Shown one piece after another: positions 45,463 through 56,648 of a stretch of DNA of 64,000 nt. The notes below the pieces were generated by a model. That model had not been told where the DNA came from, made no database searches, and worked only from the letters and a program-made list of their open reading frames with translations. The DNA is from Stieleria magnilauensis (GTDB taxonomy: Bacteria; Planctomycetota; Planctomycetia; Pirellulales; Pirellulaceae). The stretch spans positions 10,511,381 to 10,575,380 of the forward strand of contig CP036432.1 of NCBI GenBank assembly GCA_007753675.1, written 5' to 3'. The first letter of the stretch is position 1; each line of letters starts with the position of its first letter. Both the position numbers and the translations under genes were made by a program.

Positions 45463-48153
45463 TCACTCGTTCTGCATCTCGACGTCGTCCAGATAGAACG
45501 CGCCGTCGCTGCGCGCCGACGCGATGAAGCCGACCCAACGGGTCTCGGTCCAGTCCGGATCACATCCCAGATCCGTCACCCGGTGCCGGCGGCCGTCCGG
45601 CAACACAAACGTCGCCTGCCAGCGAGCGTTGCGAATGCCGTGTGTTGCTTCCATCGTGACGTGCAACCAAGTCCCCGCTTCCATGTCGAACAGTTTTTGC
45701 CCCCGGCTGTGCACCGCGGTTTCGCTCAGCTGCAGACTCGGTCCCGTTTGATAGGTTTGGGTCTTGCTGCGCCATTCACAGGACACCGTGACGCTCGGTT
45801 CCAAACGGATACGAAAACTCAATCTTGATTTGCCCTGCGTGTAATGGGGATCCCAATAAAAATGGGGATTGAACGCAGCCCGCATGTCCACCGCGTCTTG
45901 CACCTTCAAGCAATGGCCCTTGCCACCGGGCGTCGGTACGACGGAAAACAGTGACTTGCGGCCTTCGTCGGACAATGTCGCCAGACTCATCAGCGACAGG
46001 GGGTGGTCGGTTTCAAAATCATCGCGAACGTCGACCGGTTGCGGCGGCGGAACCTGATAGGGCTCGGGAAACGTCGTCGCCGCGGCGAGATCTTTCCAAG
46101 CCTGGTCGCCCTGAACTCCAGCCAACGTGATGTCGAACGGGACGAAACCGATCTTGGACGCGGGCGATCCGGGCCGCAATCTGAAATCGCGTTGACCGGC
46201 GTCGACGAACATCGGATCGGCGATAATCGAATCTTGATCGTGGCCAGCGTCGCGCCATTGCTGCCAGGTCTTGCCGGCGAAGTCAAAGGGCTGGCCGTCG
46301 GCACGCCAATACAGGTTGTGATTCATCGCGACTTTGGAACCGTTATTCCAGCCGGAATAACCGAGCAATCGACCCTCGTCAAAGTAAACCAAATTTCGCT
46401 CGAACGTAAACGAGAGATGCGGCTCTGCCCGCGTCACCGCGACCTGGCCTTCTTCGCTGAACGCCAGGATGTTGTTGCGGACGATGTTCTCGCGACCATA
46501 GTGCTGGTGAAAACCGCCATCGCGGACGTCGTACACCAAGTTGTTCTCAAACACGATGTGCGAACTGCCCTCGTCGGGATACAGCCCCCATCCGCCGTAC
46601 CGGGTCGCGTAAACGTCGTGGATCACGTTACCGCTGACGCTGGTGCCCTCCGAGGGCCCCAACGTGTAGACGCCTCCCATGTCGCTGAGAATGCGGTACC
46701 CGATGTGATGCAGATGGTTGAAGTCGATGCGGTTGCGTTTCGCGCCGCTGTCGGCATAACCCCAACGCCAGCCGACCGACACTGCGGTGTAGTAAAAATC
46801 GGCGATGTCACAGTGCGTGATCGCGTTGTCGCTACTGTGCCCGATCCAGACTCCCACGGCGCACGGCAGGATTCGCCCGCCGCTGTGAAGGATGCAGTTG
46901 TCGACCGTGATTCCAGACGTCCGCACCGGCTCGGGGACCAACCCTGTCTCGCCGATCCGCACCGCACTGACACCGACGTCAAAGACTCGCGTTCGTTCGA
47001 CGCGACATTCACGACACGCCTGACGAAACCAAAACCCGCTGCCGCCGATGTGTTCGACCGCGCAATCGATGAAGTGAATCTGTCGAGCGCCATCGAGCTG
47101 GATCGCGGTCGCATCGACGTTCATCGCTGCCTGATTCGGGCGAATGCCTTCCTCGGGAATACGGTACTCGGCGTGCCGCAGCGTCAGCCCTTCGAAGTGG
47201 ATGTGTTTGACGTGCCGTTCGGGATCGTCGACGTCACCTTGGAATTCGAACAAACGCTGCAATTCGGCGGCGACCGCGTTGATCGTCTCGATCGTCTCGC
47301 CGTCACGCGGTCGGTAAAACAACCACCCCTGCCGATCCAAAAACCATTCGCCGGCGGAATCCAGTGCACCGAAATAGTTTTCGAGGAAGTACAAACAATC
47401 ACGGTTCAGCGGATTGTGTGACTTCATCGGTGTGCCGTGCGTCGTGAACGAGCCGTCGCCCGGCGAACACGATTGCAACCATTCACGCGTCGTATCCCAT
47501 TTGTGATAGACGACGACTTGGACATCACGCAGCGCGTCCGGATCGGTGTCTCGTAGTGAAACCAGATCGCTTGCTCGGGTGGCGAACGTGTGTTGCATTC
47601 TGGGCGGCGATGCGTCGACGGGCGCTTCGCCGACACCCAGCAAGGTGAAGAAATCGCCGTCACTGGGAGTCCTCGCTCGCGTCGCCCGACGTCCATTGAC
47701 CCACAATTGTTCAAATCGCCAATCTTCGCCCTCCCCGGATCGCGGCACCGCGACGCGTGTCTTCCACAGCCCGGGGTGCTCGGGGTCCAGCTGCCATCCA
47801 TCGATCGTACGTCCGCCGGATAAGATCACTTCGCCAGCGGGCTCGCCGCGATAACGCACCGGACGCTGCGGTGAAGCGCCCGAATCGGCTGAAGTAAATT
47901 GAATGGTCTGGTTCAACCGATAGTGGCCGCCGCGCAGATGAACCGTCACGGCTTGATCACCACCGGCGGCACGAACCTCTCGCACCGCTTGCTGCGCCCG
48001 TGCGATCGAGGCAAACGGCTGCTGCGAAGTACCCGGTTGCGTATCCGACCCGCCGGGTGAAACGTAGAAGTGGATGTCCGTCTCGTCAGCCATCACGGCC
48101 GCTGCGAGCGGCGCCATCAACAACAATAACACGGCACGACAAATCAAACCCAT
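45463..48153 (-). CDS. Secreted right-handed parallel beta-helix protein, GH141-like
   Basis: The product is 896 residues with a signal peptide ([20 protein letters not shown]). It starts [29 protein letters not shown], the entry to a carbohydrate-active parallel beta-helix, followed by [29 protein letters not shown], a segment seen in GH141-type and related sugar hydrolases. Repeated NNILAFS/NNLVYD-like coils cover about 320-640. A C-terminal jelly-roll-like domain (about 690-890) is probably a laminin-G-type sugar-binding module. The chosen ATG at 48153 overlaps the GH105-gene stop (TGATG) with GGGAGAAG upstream. The pair probably degrades pectin-like or fucose-containing polysaccharide outside the cytosol. 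Confidence 0.8.
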   Translation of the reverse strand: MGLICRAVLLLLMAPLAAAVMADETDIHFYVSPGGSDTQPGTSQQPFASIARAQQAVREVRAAGGDQAVTVHLRGGHYRLNQTIQFTSADSGASPQRPVRYRGEPAGEVILSGGRTIDGWQLDPEHPGLWKTRVAVPRSGEGEDWRFEQLWVNGRRATRARTPSDGDFFTLLGVGEAPVDASPPRMQHTFATRASDLVSLRDTDPDALRDVQVVVYHKWDTTREWLQSCSPGDGSFTTHGTPMKSHNPLNRDCLYFLENYFGALDSAGEWFLDRQGWLFYRPRDGETIETINAVAAELQRLFEFQGDVDDPERHVKHIHFEGLTLRHAEYRIPEEGIRPNQAAMNVDATAIQLDGARQIHFIDCAVEHIGGSGFWFRQACRECRVERTRVFDVGVSAVRIGETGLVPEPVRTSGITVDNCILHSGGRILPCAVGVWIGHSSDNAITHCDIADFYYTAVSVGWRWGYADSGAKRNRIDFNHLHHIGYRILSDMGGVYTLGPSEGTSVSGNVIHDVYATRYGGWGLYPDEGSSHIVFENNLVYDVRDGGFHQHYGRENIVRNNILAFSEEGQVAVTRAEPHLSFTFERNLVYFDEGRLLGYSGWNNGSKVAMNHNLYWRADGQPFDFAGKTWQQWRDAGHDQDSIIADPMFVDAGQRDFRLRPGSPASKIGFVPFDITLAGVQGDQAWKDLAAATTFPEPYQVPPPQPVDVRDDFETDHPLSLMSLATLSDEGRKSLFSVVPTPGGKGHCLKVQDAVDMRAAFNPHFYWDPHYTQGKSRLSFRIRLEPSVTVSCEWRSKTQTYQTGPSLQLSETAVHSRGQKLFDMEAGTWLHVTMEATHGIRNARWQATFVLPDGRRHRVTDLGCDPDWTETRWVGFIASARSDGAFYLDDVEMQNE

Positions 48154-49904
48154 CAGTTCTTCTCCCAAAACGCGATCTCGGTTGCAACGAGCAATGCCAT
48201 GGCACCCCCACGGTCATCGCGGCCGAGAATCGCCGTGCGGTCATAATAGTCTCGAACCGTTTTCTGTTTTCCGGTTCCGGTGCAAACATCGACGAGTTGT
48301 CCGCCCGATCCGATCCGTGACTTGATCGCCGACCAAGACTTCTCGACCACGGGCGCCCATTCCTGCGGGTCAAGCCAACCCCGTCGCAAGCCGCGTACGA
48401 TCGCGAACGTGATCATGCAGGTGCTGGTGAACTCTCGGTAACTCTCTTCGCGATCGATCACCTGGTGCCAGGCGCCCGTCGGGTCCTGGTGTTGTTTCAA
48501 AGCCTGCAAATGGTCTCGATACGAATCCAAGAACACGCGATGGGCTTGCGTGTCTTCGGGAATGGCACTCAGTGACAACGCCATCCCGAGCGCCGGAAAA
48601 CCGTTGCCGCGTCCCCAGGCGGCTTCATTGAGCGGCGAGTGACGGTACAGGCCGTCATCGCGGAGACACAGCGTCTGCATGAACTGCAAGTGCCGCAAAC
48701 ACTGATCAAAATACTTTGCGTCTGCGGTCAGCGCACCGACCTCGGCCAGAATCGCACAGCCCATAAAAACCGCATCGCTCATTTCATTGTGAAACGGCAT
48801 CGACACCTTCGGCTGACCGTCGGCGTCGAATCCGTCATCGGCTGCCTTCTTCGCCAGACGCGTCCAACGCTTGTCGCCTGTGCGTCGGGCGAGCTGCGAA
48901 AAAACGAGATGCCCCGACAACGTGCTGCCGCTTGATCTGGCAGGTAGGGATTCCTTTCTTTCGCTTCGATACGGCTCGCCCAACTTGATGGCGTCACGCA
49001 GCGGCTGCGGGTCGTCTGTCAATTCGCCCACTCGCATTCGACCGATGACGGCCAGGGCGGGGATGTATTGGACGCTATCGAGTTGATGCCCATAGACCAT
49101 CGACAGTTCCTGAGCAATCTCAAGCGGCGATCGCGCCAGTCGACGCTTGATCTCGTTTTGGGCATGCGAATGCGGCAGCGACACCGACGGGCGATCGAGT
49201 GAAGCGGTAATCAGGTCAATCGCTTGGCGGCTGCCGGTTTGCAAGGCCGGAATCGATCCGGTCCCCGCTGGCTTGTGCCGGCTTAACGCGGAGACCAGAG
49301 AGTCCGGTTTGGCCATCCGGTCGCTGATTTTCAATCCATGCGGCCGTATTGTTTCCAGTAGCTTTGCCGGCTGATTCGGGTAAACCCATTCGTCGCCTTC
49401 ATCGCCGCGGAGATCGATCACCAGATCCGGGGCATGCATGCCGATCCATCGCCAAAGATAGTGGGCGACGTCGTTGTCCGGTTGGTTGTACGCGTTTCCA
49501 CTCGGCGGAAACGACAACGCATCGATCCCTTCACGTCCCAGATCGTCAGGACGCGCGCAAGGGACGCAGGAAACCGTAAACCGCCGCGAGAGCGTTGGGT
49601 CCTTTTGAAACGAAGCCATCGACTGCAGCGCGAGTCGAACCGAGGCGAGGTCTCCGTCGAGTCCACCGATCAGCAGGATGTGAAACTTCTTCGAGTTCGC
49701 GTCCAAGCTTTCGGCAGAAAGCAAACAAGGGATCGGCGTGTCCCCGCGGGTGACTCCGATCGCTGATCGAACGACGCCCGAGAGAGGATATTGCGAAATC
49801 GTCTCGTCGAGTGTGTTCGCTGCGGGGGATTCACCGCGAACGGTCGAGCCGAGCAAGACGCAGAACGCGATGGCGGTCGCCGTGCGGAGGAGATGAAGAT
49901 TCAT
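48153..49904 (-). CDS. Secreted M14-like domain fused to GH105/GH88-type unsaturated glycuronyl hydrolase
   Basis: The product is 583 residues with a signal peptide. About 45-230 resembles a zinc carboxypeptidase/AstE-like fold ([39 protein letters not shown]), though the usual HxxE and later His ligands are not clear, so it may be inactive. About 270-583 is an alpha/alpha-barrel of the GH105/GH88 type: [28 protein letters not shown] and later [25 protein letters not shown] are hallmark segments of YteR-like hydrolases that remove the unsaturated uronic acid left by polysaccharide lyases. The ATG at 49904 fits the signal peptide better than 49949. Coupled to the beta-helix gene. Confidence 0.82.
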   Translation of the reverse strand: MNLHLLRTATAIAFCVLLGSTVRGESPAANTLDETISQYPLSGVVRSAIGVTRGDTPIPCLLSAESLDANSKKFHILLIGGLDGDLASVRLALQSMASFQKDPTLSRRFTVSCVPCARPDDLGREGIDALSFPPSGNAYNQPDNDVAHYLWRWIGMHAPDLVIDLRGDEGDEWVYPNQPAKLLETIRPHGLKISDRMAKPDSLVSALSRHKPAGTGSIPALQTGSRQAIDLITASLDRPSVSLPHSHAQNEIKRRLARSPLEIAQELSMVYGHQLDSVQYIPALAVIGRMRVGELTDDPQPLRDAIKLGEPYRSERKESLPARSSGSTLSGHLVFSQLARRTGDKRWTRLAKKAADDGFDADGQPKVSMPFHNEMSDAVFMGCAILAEVGALTADAKYFDQCLRHLQFMQTLCLRDDGLYRHSPLNEAAWGRGNGFPALGMALSLSAIPEDTQAHRVFLDSYRDHLQALKQHQDPTGAWHQVIDREESYREFTSTCMITFAIVRGLRRGWLDPQEWAPVVEKSWSAIKSRIGSGGQLVDVCTGTGKQKTVRDYYDRTAILGRDDRGGAMALLVATEIAFWEKN

Positions 49905-50466
49905 AGTGGAACGCGGAAGGTAGGCCAATAAAAATTGAACGGTTTGCATTTCAAAGTCACCCTCCTGGCAGGCATTGGTATCTACACATCTTTTGCATGT
50001 CAGATCTGTTCTGAGTAGATGGTTTCGGCCAACGGCCGTTCACATCCGTACCCTTGGGCATCGCCCAAGGTCCGCAAACGAGAACGAGAGGAATTGGCCA
50101 ACGGCCATACACATATGCCTCGTCAAACGCCAATGTTGTGCATGGCCGTTGGCCAATTCTACCTCATTGCGATGAGGTTCCTGGGGCGGCGCAACCCTCG
50201 CAAATGCTCGGTTTGCTTGCCCCAGGCTATGGATATGCATGCCCTTTGGGCAAAAAGCAACTTGTGTAGATACCAATGCTGGAAGGGAAGGTGACTTCAC
50301 CTCAATGACGAACCGACGGCTTAACTTGATGCCTATGAGGTCGAGCGGTGTACCGCGGCGCTCCTTTTTTGATGGGCTTCCGAAAGTGTGTAACCAGTCC
50401 TGAGTGACGTCAGCGTAACGGCGTCACGTCCATCCACCGTGGCAGTCCATCACCGTGGCGATCGCG
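49905..50466. repeat. Repeat-rich gene-free region
   Basis: It holds a direct fragment of the 45107 repeat at 49973, a palindrome with perfect 18-bp arms GAATTGGCCAACGGCCAT (50091-50108 and 50142-50159), the 50171-50278 partner of the 45107 repeat, and an inverted relative of the 37226 repeat at 50284-50347 (ending CTTAACTTGATGCC). Beyond 50350 I see nothing coding. Confidence 0.8.
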
Positions 50467-50835
50467 TTACTGAATAGCAGGTACCAAGCAAAAAAGGTGG
50501 GCGAAAAAAACGATCGTCTCCAGAGACAGCACGAAGAGGCGTTTTTCGGAGCTGAGGGACGACTGAAGTGTGCAAATCAGAATCGCGACGGGGCAAATCA
50601 ACAAGGCGGCGATGATCGGAAGGACAAACCATTGAAGAAGATCGATGACAGCCCACGGAACGTGAATGACTCGGGTGTCCACGAGAGAGAAGACACAGGA
50701 AACAGCAACCGCGGCTACGTGGAAGTACAACCAGAACCGAATCGCTGAATGCCGCGGCCGAGATACGTATGCCTCGGCAGCCGATTGATTAGTGGGCGAT
50801 TGGGCGGAAGGCGCTTGGTAGGGGTTGGGATTCAA
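50467..50835 (-). CDS. NPY-motif membrane protein, TTG start coupled to upstream gene
   Basis: The frame is open to 50943 but most of that extension lies in the previous gene. A TTG at 50835 overlaps that gene's TGA (TTGA) and gives NPNPYQAPSAQSPTNQS, matching the motif at 28529 and 33284. The 122-residue product has three membrane helices (about 36-55, 63-83, 92-120). The overlap suggests translational coupling with the secreted coiled-coil gene. Function unknown. Confidence 0.65.
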   Translation of the reverse strand: MNPNPYQAPSAQSPTNQSAAEAYVSRPRHSAIRFWLYFHVAAVAVSCVFSLVDTRVIHVPWAVIDLLQWFVLPIIAALLICPVAILICTLQSSLSSEKRLFVLSLETIVFFAHLFCLVPAIQ

Positions 50836-51461
50836 TCGATGCGGACCGCCCACACCCGAAAGCTTGGATCGTGAGCCTTCGTTCCTTCCAGAACTCGGCC
50901 GTTTGGCGAAAGCGTTACCCGATCCGGAGGAATTCGTTTCCACCGAAATTCATAAGTCTGCTTCTCAGGATCGATCAATCGCCACGTTCCGGCCCCATTG
51001 GTTTGTCCATCGGCCAAATTCTCGATATCCACACCGTTGTTCCAACGCCACGTTCCCTTGATGGCAGGGGCTCCGGCCGGTCGCGAACCCATCTCTTTGG
51101 TTGACTGCTGATTCGGCGGAACAATCTCGGTCGCTTCGATTCGTTTCATCTGATCGCGGATGGCAACGGCGATGTCCAGTTCTCCCTTCTCCGTATGAGC
51201 CTTCTTCTGCTTGTTCAACCGCCGCATCAACGTTTCGCGGAGTGATTTGCGTTCTTGAATGTACGATTGCTCCAGGCGACCACGGGCGTCCACAAAGCGT
51301 CGGTCGATTGATCGGATATCGGTCGCATGTTGGTCAAGCTCGCTGGCAATCAGATGCTCCGAGGACTGAACCTCAGGCAGTTTGTCATCGGCGCACGATG
51401 CGACATTCGGCTGAAGACAAAAGACAATACTGGCGAGGATGAATAACGTCCGCAGGCTCAC
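50832..51461 (-). CDS. Secreted coiled-coil protein with conserved C-terminal domain
   Basis: The protein is 209 residues. A signal peptide (LRTLFILASIVFCLQPNVASCA) is followed by a charged helical stretch (about 38-105) with heptad-like spacing, then a linker with Pro/Gln/Ser. The C-terminal 80 residues (IKGTWRWNNGVDIENLADGQTNGAGTWRLIDPEKQTYEFRW...) form a beta-rich domain that recurs in planctomycete exported proteins. Purpose unknown. It heads a two-gene unit with the NPY-motif gene. Confidence 0.7.
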   Translation of the reverse strand: MSLRTLFILASIVFCLQPNVASCADDKLPEVQSSEHLIASELDQHATDIRSIDRRFVDARGRLEQSYIQERKSLRETLMRRLNKQKKAHTEKGELDIAVAIRDQMKRIEATEIVPPNQQSTKEMGSRPAGAPAIKGTWRWNNGVDIENLADGQTNGAGTWRLIDPEKQTYEFRWKRIPPDRVTLSPNGRVLEGTKAHDPSFRVWAVRID

Positions 51462-51610
51462 TGTTCTTCTCCGATTGGCACCGATGCTTTGATTCTGACC
51501 CGACTATTCTGGCAAGTTCGCGACCGCCAATCTAGTAAAATCTGCTCCAAAACACCTGCGAACGCGTCAATGGTCCGTTCTCGTCCTGCCTCGCTCCACT
51601 CAATCAAGGA

Positions 51611-52921
51611 CTACGCTGGCAGCAACGCCGCGATCGGTTCGCCGCGGTCGGTGATCGGGACCGGGCGGTCGCCGGCGTAGAGGTTCTTGCGATAGTCGAC
51701 CTGGGCCGCAGCACAGATCGTGGCGAAGAAATCAGGCACACTGACGGGATCGGACACGATCTTTTTGGACAACTCATCGGTTTCGCCCCAAGCGCCGCGG
51801 TGCGCCAGACCGCCACCGGCCAGGATACAACTGAATGCGGTGCCTTGATGGCCGCGACCACCGCCGCTATCGAATTCCGGCGGACGACCAAACTCACTGG
51901 TGATCACAATCAGCGTCTTATCCAGCAGCTTCTTTTCTTCCAGGTCCAGGATCAGCGTCGAGACCGCGGTGTCCATCTCCTGAATCAACTTGTGCTGTTG
52001 CAAGATCCCGGCGTTGTGCACGTCCCAGCCGGCACCGTTGAGAAAGTTCAAGTTGTGTGACACTTCGATGAAACGCACCCCACGCTCGACCAGCCGCCGG
52101 CTGAGCAAACAGCGCTGACCAAACTCGCCGCCGTAGCGTGATCGCAAATCGGCCGGTTCGCGATCGAGTTGGAACACGCGGTTGAAACTCGGACCGCTCA
52201 ATTCCAGACTCTGGCGAATCGCCGCGTCATAATCGAGCAACCGTTGCTCGGCGGTCGGGTCGCCGTTTCGTTGCAGTGTCGCCAGAAACCGTTCGCGTCG
52301 CGATTGCCGCTGCGGCGTGATCCCATCGGGCCGACTCAAACCGGCCGGGCCTCGGCTGGTATCGGTCAGATACAGATAACTGTCACGCGCCCCGAGAAAG
52401 CCCGGGCCACGCGTCACGTTGGGGTAGCCGATCAAGACGTACGGCGGAGCACCATCCCCGGCGGCCCCGCGTTCGTGCGCGATGATCGACCCCAGCGACG
52501 GATAGGTCACCGTTCCGCTGATCGGTCGACCGGTGTGCATGCGGTTGGTGGCCGCGGCGTGCTCGTCGATCATCTCATGATGCACACTGCGGACGGCCGT
52601 GACGCGGTCCATCAACGGAGCCAGCTGCGACAGGTGTTCGCACACGCGCACACCATCGACGGCGGTATCGATCGATTCGTAATACGAACCGGCTTGTTTC
52701 TTCGACGGGTCGCCCTTGCGTTTGGGATCAAACGTATCGATCTGGCCCATACCGCCGCCGAGCCAGATCGAGATCACGTGCTCGGTCTTGCCGCGGAGCA
52801 GCTGGGCGGCTGCGTCTTGGCTGGACGGATTGGCGAGCCCCAGCGACGACAGGCCTAATCCGCCTGCCGTTGCGGCACCGGCGGCCAGAACGTCGCGTCG
52901 TGTGAAAGGTTTCATGTTCAT
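51611..52921 (-). CDS. DUF1501 family protein (sulfatase-like), Tat-exported
   Basis: The ATG at 52921, eight bases after the upstream stop, gives a 436-residue protein whose N-terminus [18 protein letters not shown] is a twin-arginine signal. The domain matches DUF1501, an alkaline-phosphatase/sulfatase-superfamily relative: [47 protein letters not shown], and [26 protein letters not shown], which supplies the late metal-site. The formylglycine CxPSR motif of true sulfatases is absent. It is last in the operon and is partnered with the DUF1549/1553 gene immediately upstream, the standard planctomycete pairing. Confidence 0.9.
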   Translation of the reverse strand: MNMKPFTRRDVLAAGAATAGGLGLSSLGLANPSSQDAAAQLLRGKTEHVISIWLGGGMGQIDTFDPKRKGDPSKKQAGSYYESIDTAVDGVRVCEHLSQLAPLMDRVTAVRSVHHEMIDEHAAATNRMHTGRPISGTVTYPSLGSIIAHERGAAGDGAPPYVLIGYPNVTRGPGFLGARDSYLYLTDTSRGPAGLSRPDGITPQRQSRRERFLATLQRNGDPTAEQRLLDYDAAIRQSLELSGPSFNRVFQLDREPADLRSRYGGEFGQRCLLSRRLVERGVRFIEVSHNLNFLNGAGWDVHNAGILQQHKLIQEMDTAVSTLILDLEEKKLLDKTLIVITSEFGRPPEFDSGGGRGHQGTAFSCILAGGGLAHRGAWGETDELSKKIVSDPVSVPDFFATICAAAQVDYRKNLYAGDRPVPITDRGEPIAALLPA

Positions 52922-52928
52922 GTCTCGG

Positions 52929-55900
52929 TTACGGTATCCAAACAAATTCGCGATGGTTGACCAAACTCCAAACCACGTCCTCATAGACTTCACGCCAAGA
53001 CGTTTCCAGCCTCGGGTCCGGCGGTGGTCCGGCCGCAACGCGGCGTTCCAGTTCCACTTGAATCTCGTTCGCCCGTGGACGCAAATGATTGAACCATGTC
53101 ACCAGCGGCAACGGCTCGGGCGATTCGGGCGCTGTGATCTGCGAATCGGGGACCAAACGTTTATCAAAGCCCTCGGCCAGTGCAGCGGTGAACGTTTCGC
53201 GTTCCTCCGCATTCGGCAAACGACACAGCAGACGCAAGAACAACGTTTCGACCAACGATTCGGCGTTGGTGGCATCGATCGCAAGCTCAGCCAATTCGCT
53301 CTGTTGCGAGGCCCGCGTGAGCGTCATGGACAACGTGCCGTTGGCCAGGATGCCCGGCTGCAGCACATTCGGGTCGGTCTCACGATCGACGATCGGCATC
53401 TGCCGCGCGCCCGTCCAGCCAAACGCTTCGAGCACATCGACGACCGCCCGCGCTTTGGGCAGTGACAAACTCGGTCGATCGCGTTCGTTTTTCAAGTCGC
53501 CGAACATCCACGCGCGGCTGGGGCGTCCCAGCGTTTGACGATTGCTCAGCGGACGTCGCCCGTCATGCACAAACGTCAGCTCTTCGACGTCGATCGCATT
53601 GCCAGTGGCATAGTGCAGCGAATCGACGACTTGCTCGGCCGTCAACCGACGCCGCTGCGGTGCGTTGAAGAACCGCAACTCCGACGAAGCCTGAAGATTC
53701 GTCCCGATCGCTGCACGCTGATACAGTTTCGATGTCACGATCTGACCAACGATGTGGCGCAGGTCGTAGTGGTTGGCGACCAATTCGTGGGCGAGCCAAT
53801 CCAGCAGTTGCGGATGACTGGCACCGCGGCCTTCCCAATCGTGAACCGGCTCCACGATCCCGGCTCCGATCAACTGCTTCCAGACGCGGTTGACGATGAC
53901 GCGGGAGAAACGTGTGTTTTGAGGCGCGGTGACCAGCGTAGCGAGTCGCTCGCGGGTGTCAGTCGGCTGCATCATCAACGCGTCGATCTCGGCACCGTCG
54001 ACCGCGCCGGTTTGCTCGGCGAACGGCCATTCGGGCGTGACCGATTCGTCCGCCGGAAGCGTCACCTGAATCAGCGATTCGCGATTCTGTTGGTTTTCAA
54101 AGAACCCGGATGGCACACGACTGGTCGCGGGAACCTTCACCGACTTGCGAGCCATCATCGCGGCCAGCGAATACAGGTCGTGCTGCGTCGTGCTGTGATA
54201 GGGCGAGTCGTGACAGCGGGCGCACTGCAGTTCGATGCCCAAGAAGGCCGACGCGATGATGTGCCCCTTGGCCGCCATCGGCGCATCGTTCTCCGCCGCC
54301 ACGCCGAATCCGGCGCTCCCGCCTTCGGATGACCCACCACGCAGCAACATCAATTCCGTCAGCATGCGATCGAGCGGCTTGTTGTCCCGCAACGAATCAT
54401 ACAGGTACCAGCGAAACGGGCCCGTGCTATTGAGCGACGCATTGAGCAGCGATGGATTCTCCGCCAACAAATCTTGCCAGAAACTCATCCAGTGATCGGC
54501 GAAACGATCGTCCGCCAGCAGTTCGTCGACCAGACGTTGCCGTTTGTCGTCGCGTTGATCGTCAAGAAACGCCCTGGCTTCGTCGGCACTCGGCGGCACG
54601 CCGACCGTGTCCAGATAGATCCGTCGCAAAAACGCTTCGTCGCCGACAACCGGAGCCAAGGCAACCTGGTCGGCTGCCAAGGGTGGCGCCGGCCAGACCG
54701 CTCCGTCGCGGACCCATTGCTCCAACAATTCAATCTGATCGGTCGACAATCCTTCATCGGTCGGCGGCATCGCTCCGCTGCGGATCTGCGCAATCAACTC
54801 GCTGGCATCTAAATCGCCGGGAACGACCGCGGGAGTTTCTGATTCACCGCCTTGCAGCGCCGCGGCGCGCGAGTCCAATTTCAAACCGCCTTTCGTTTTT
54901 TCACCGTGACAGCGGAAACATTGTTCGCGCAACAACGGCAGAACCTTGCCGTGAAAATGTTCGGCTTGACGATCATCGTCGTCGGCCGACTGGGCGAGTG
55001 CATCGTCAATCTTCTGCTGGACAAACGCGTCGACCGGATGACCACCGGACGCGGGGACCGGCGGCGCTGGATGTTCGGCCGCCCATTGCCGGGCGAGTTG
55101 ATGACGACGGTGCCAAAATGAATCCTGTGACTCCGCTGCGGCGCGACGCCGCTGGTCGTCCAGTTGTGCCAGCGAATCTTCAATGCGATCGAGTGCCGGT
55201 TCGACGGCGCCATCGTTCAACGGCAGACGTCGCGTTCCCGCTCCCAACACGTCGTAGGACTCGCCGTCGTCGGTCAACACCGCCACACAAACTTCGCCGG
55301 TCTCGGTACGACGACTGCTGCCGCCGACCAACAATTCCAACACCACACGGACACGACGCGTCGCACGGTCATCCTCGGGCTTGATCGTCGCTTCGGCGAT
55401 CACTTCCTGTTGCCGATACCCATGCACCCGCACGCCGGGAAGCGGTGGTTCGGCGAGCGGCGTCATCGGTTCTTCGCCGTTGGGCGGCGCCTTGGAGTGG
55501 GCCTTGGTTCGCGACACCAACTGGCCGTCGACCCACAAGCGTCCCAGCCCGCGGCCGCGCAACAGAAACTGATTTGTGCCAACCGGCAACTCGACATCGG
55601 CGGCCATCCGCAACAACACCGGCGCGTTCCAGCCCGTGCGAATGCCCCAATCATCGAACTGCAGCGGGATTCGTGGAAGCAAAAATTCGTCGCCCAGCCA
55701 ACGCGCCGATTCGGCCGGCGCCGTTTCGCCGTCATACAGCCAGCGATCATGGGTCGGGTAGCCGCTGCAAAGCTGCATCAACACGCGGCCCTCGGGAACC
55801 CCGTTCAACTCGGGCATGACTTCGGGCTGCAACTTGACGACGCGTGGTCCTCCCTCACGGCGAAATTTTGCGGCGATCGTTTTGTCGTCCAGCTCTTTGC

Positions 55901-56648
55901 GGTGGATGGCCACGCCATCGATCATGCCCTTGAAACGGCTACCGATGCGTACCTCGTCGTCATCGACGACTGGCGGTTCGCTCGTCGCCCCGCCCATGTC
56001 CCAGCTGCCGTCGGTCGGCTGGCCGTTGATGAACCCGCGAATCGACTCAGGGTCACCGAAACGGTAGCGGATCGCGATGTGATGCCATCCCGTGTTCAGC
56101 GGGAACCCCAGCTTCGATGTCCAGCGATGCCAATGCTTGTCGCCGCCGCTCGGCTTGGTCGCAAACAGAAAATTGACTTTCGCCTCCCCCTTGTCACCGG
56201 TCAAACGCAGAGACCAGTTCTGGTTGTCTCGCGCAAAGCCCGCCGATCCGGTTCGCCCCTTGCCGATCACATACCACAAGTCTCCGGGGCGAATTCCGAT
56301 CGGGTTCACCCAACCCTCCAGCGTGACGGCATCGCCGTTGGTGAAGTCGAACCGGCTGTCCGGCCCGGTGTCGGTGATGACCAAGTGCCCGCCGCCGAAT
56401 CGCACGGCGGTGTTGTTGCCGGCAAAGTCGGGGAATTCCGGCGGACGCGGCCCAGGCAATTCCAATTGCACATTGCCTTGGACTGTCGGCGAAATGACAT
56501 CGTCGTCGCTAAAGTCCCAACGTAAGGAATCCTGCAACGCAGATTCCTCTCCTACAGCCGCATCGGACGTTGCATTGTCCTGGGCAATCGACGCGCCGCT
56601 GCCGAGGAGCAACGACAGACAGAAAAAGCAAAGGTGACCGAATCTCAT
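52929..56648 (-). CDS. LamG, PSCyt1, DUF1549 and DUF1553 multidomain protein
   Basis: A secreted 1239-residue protein with a signal peptide ([18 protein letters not shown]). Regions in order: LamG/concanavalin-like domain (about 60-260), a beta-rich region with carbohydrate-binding look (about 280-470), cytochrome-type PSCyt1 with CFRCH near 577 and its MPPTDEG partner, DUF1549 (about 640-850, containing [13 protein letters not shown] and a later [10 protein letters not shown], i.e. a second CxxCH), and DUF1553 (about 900-1190, with [14 protein letters not shown]). These are planctomycete-specific c-type cytochrome-associated proteins. It overlaps the next upstream gene by four bases (ATGA). 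Substrate unknown. Confidence 0.9.
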   Translation of the reverse strand: MRFGHLCFFCLSLLLGSGASIAQDNATSDAAVGEESALQDSLRWDFSDDDVISPTVQGNVQLELPGPRPPEFPDFAGNNTAVRFGGGHLVITDTGPDSRFDFTNGDAVTLEGWVNPIGIRPGDLWYVIGKGRTGSAGFARDNQNWSLRLTGDKGEAKVNFLFATKPSGGDKHWHRWTSKLGFPLNTGWHHIAIRYRFGDPESIRGFINGQPTDGSWDMGGATSEPPVVDDDEVRIGSRFKGMIDGVAIHRKELDDKTIAAKFRREGGPRVVKLQPEVMPELNGVPEGRVLMQLCSGYPTHDRWLYDGETAPAESARWLGDEFLLPRIPLQFDDWGIRTGWNAPVLLRMAADVELPVGTNQFLLRGRGLGRLWVDGQLVSRTKAHSKAPPNGEEPMTPLAEPPLPGVRVHGYRQQEVIAEATIKPEDDRATRRVRVVLELLVGGSSRRTETGEVCVAVLTDDGESYDVLGAGTRRLPLNDGAVEPALDRIEDSLAQLDDQRRRAAAESQDSFWHRRHQLARQWAAEHPAPPVPASGGHPVDAFVQQKIDDALAQSADDDDRQAEHFHGKVLPLLREQCFRCHGEKTKGGLKLDSRAAALQGGESETPAVVPGDLDASELIAQIRSGAMPPTDEGLSTDQIELLEQWVRDGAVWPAPPLAADQVALAPVVGDEAFLRRIYLDTVGVPPSADEARAFLDDQRDDKRQRLVDELLADDRFADHWMSFWQDLLAENPSLLNASLNSTGPFRWYLYDSLRDNKPLDRMLTELMLLRGGSSEGGSAGFGVAAENDAPMAAKGHIIASAFLGIELQCARCHDSPYHSTTQHDLYSLAAMMARKSVKVPATSRVPSGFFENQQNRESLIQVTLPADESVTPEWPFAEQTGAVDGAEIDALMMQPTDTRERLATLVTAPQNTRFSRVIVNRVWKQLIGAGIVEPVHDWEGRGASHPQLLDWLAHELVANHYDLRHIVGQIVTSKLYQRAAIGTNLQASSELRFFNAPQRRRLTAEQVVDSLHYATGNAIDVEELTFVHDGRRPLSNRQTLGRPSRAWMFGDLKNERDRPSLSLPKARAVVDVLEAFGWTGARQMPIVDRETDPNVLQPGILANGTLSMTLTRASQQSELAELAIDATNAESLVETLFLRLLCRLPNAEERETFTAALAEGFDKRLVPDSQITAPESPEPLPLVTWFNHLRPRANEIQVELERRVAAGPPPDPRLETSWREVYEDVVWSLVNHREFVWIP

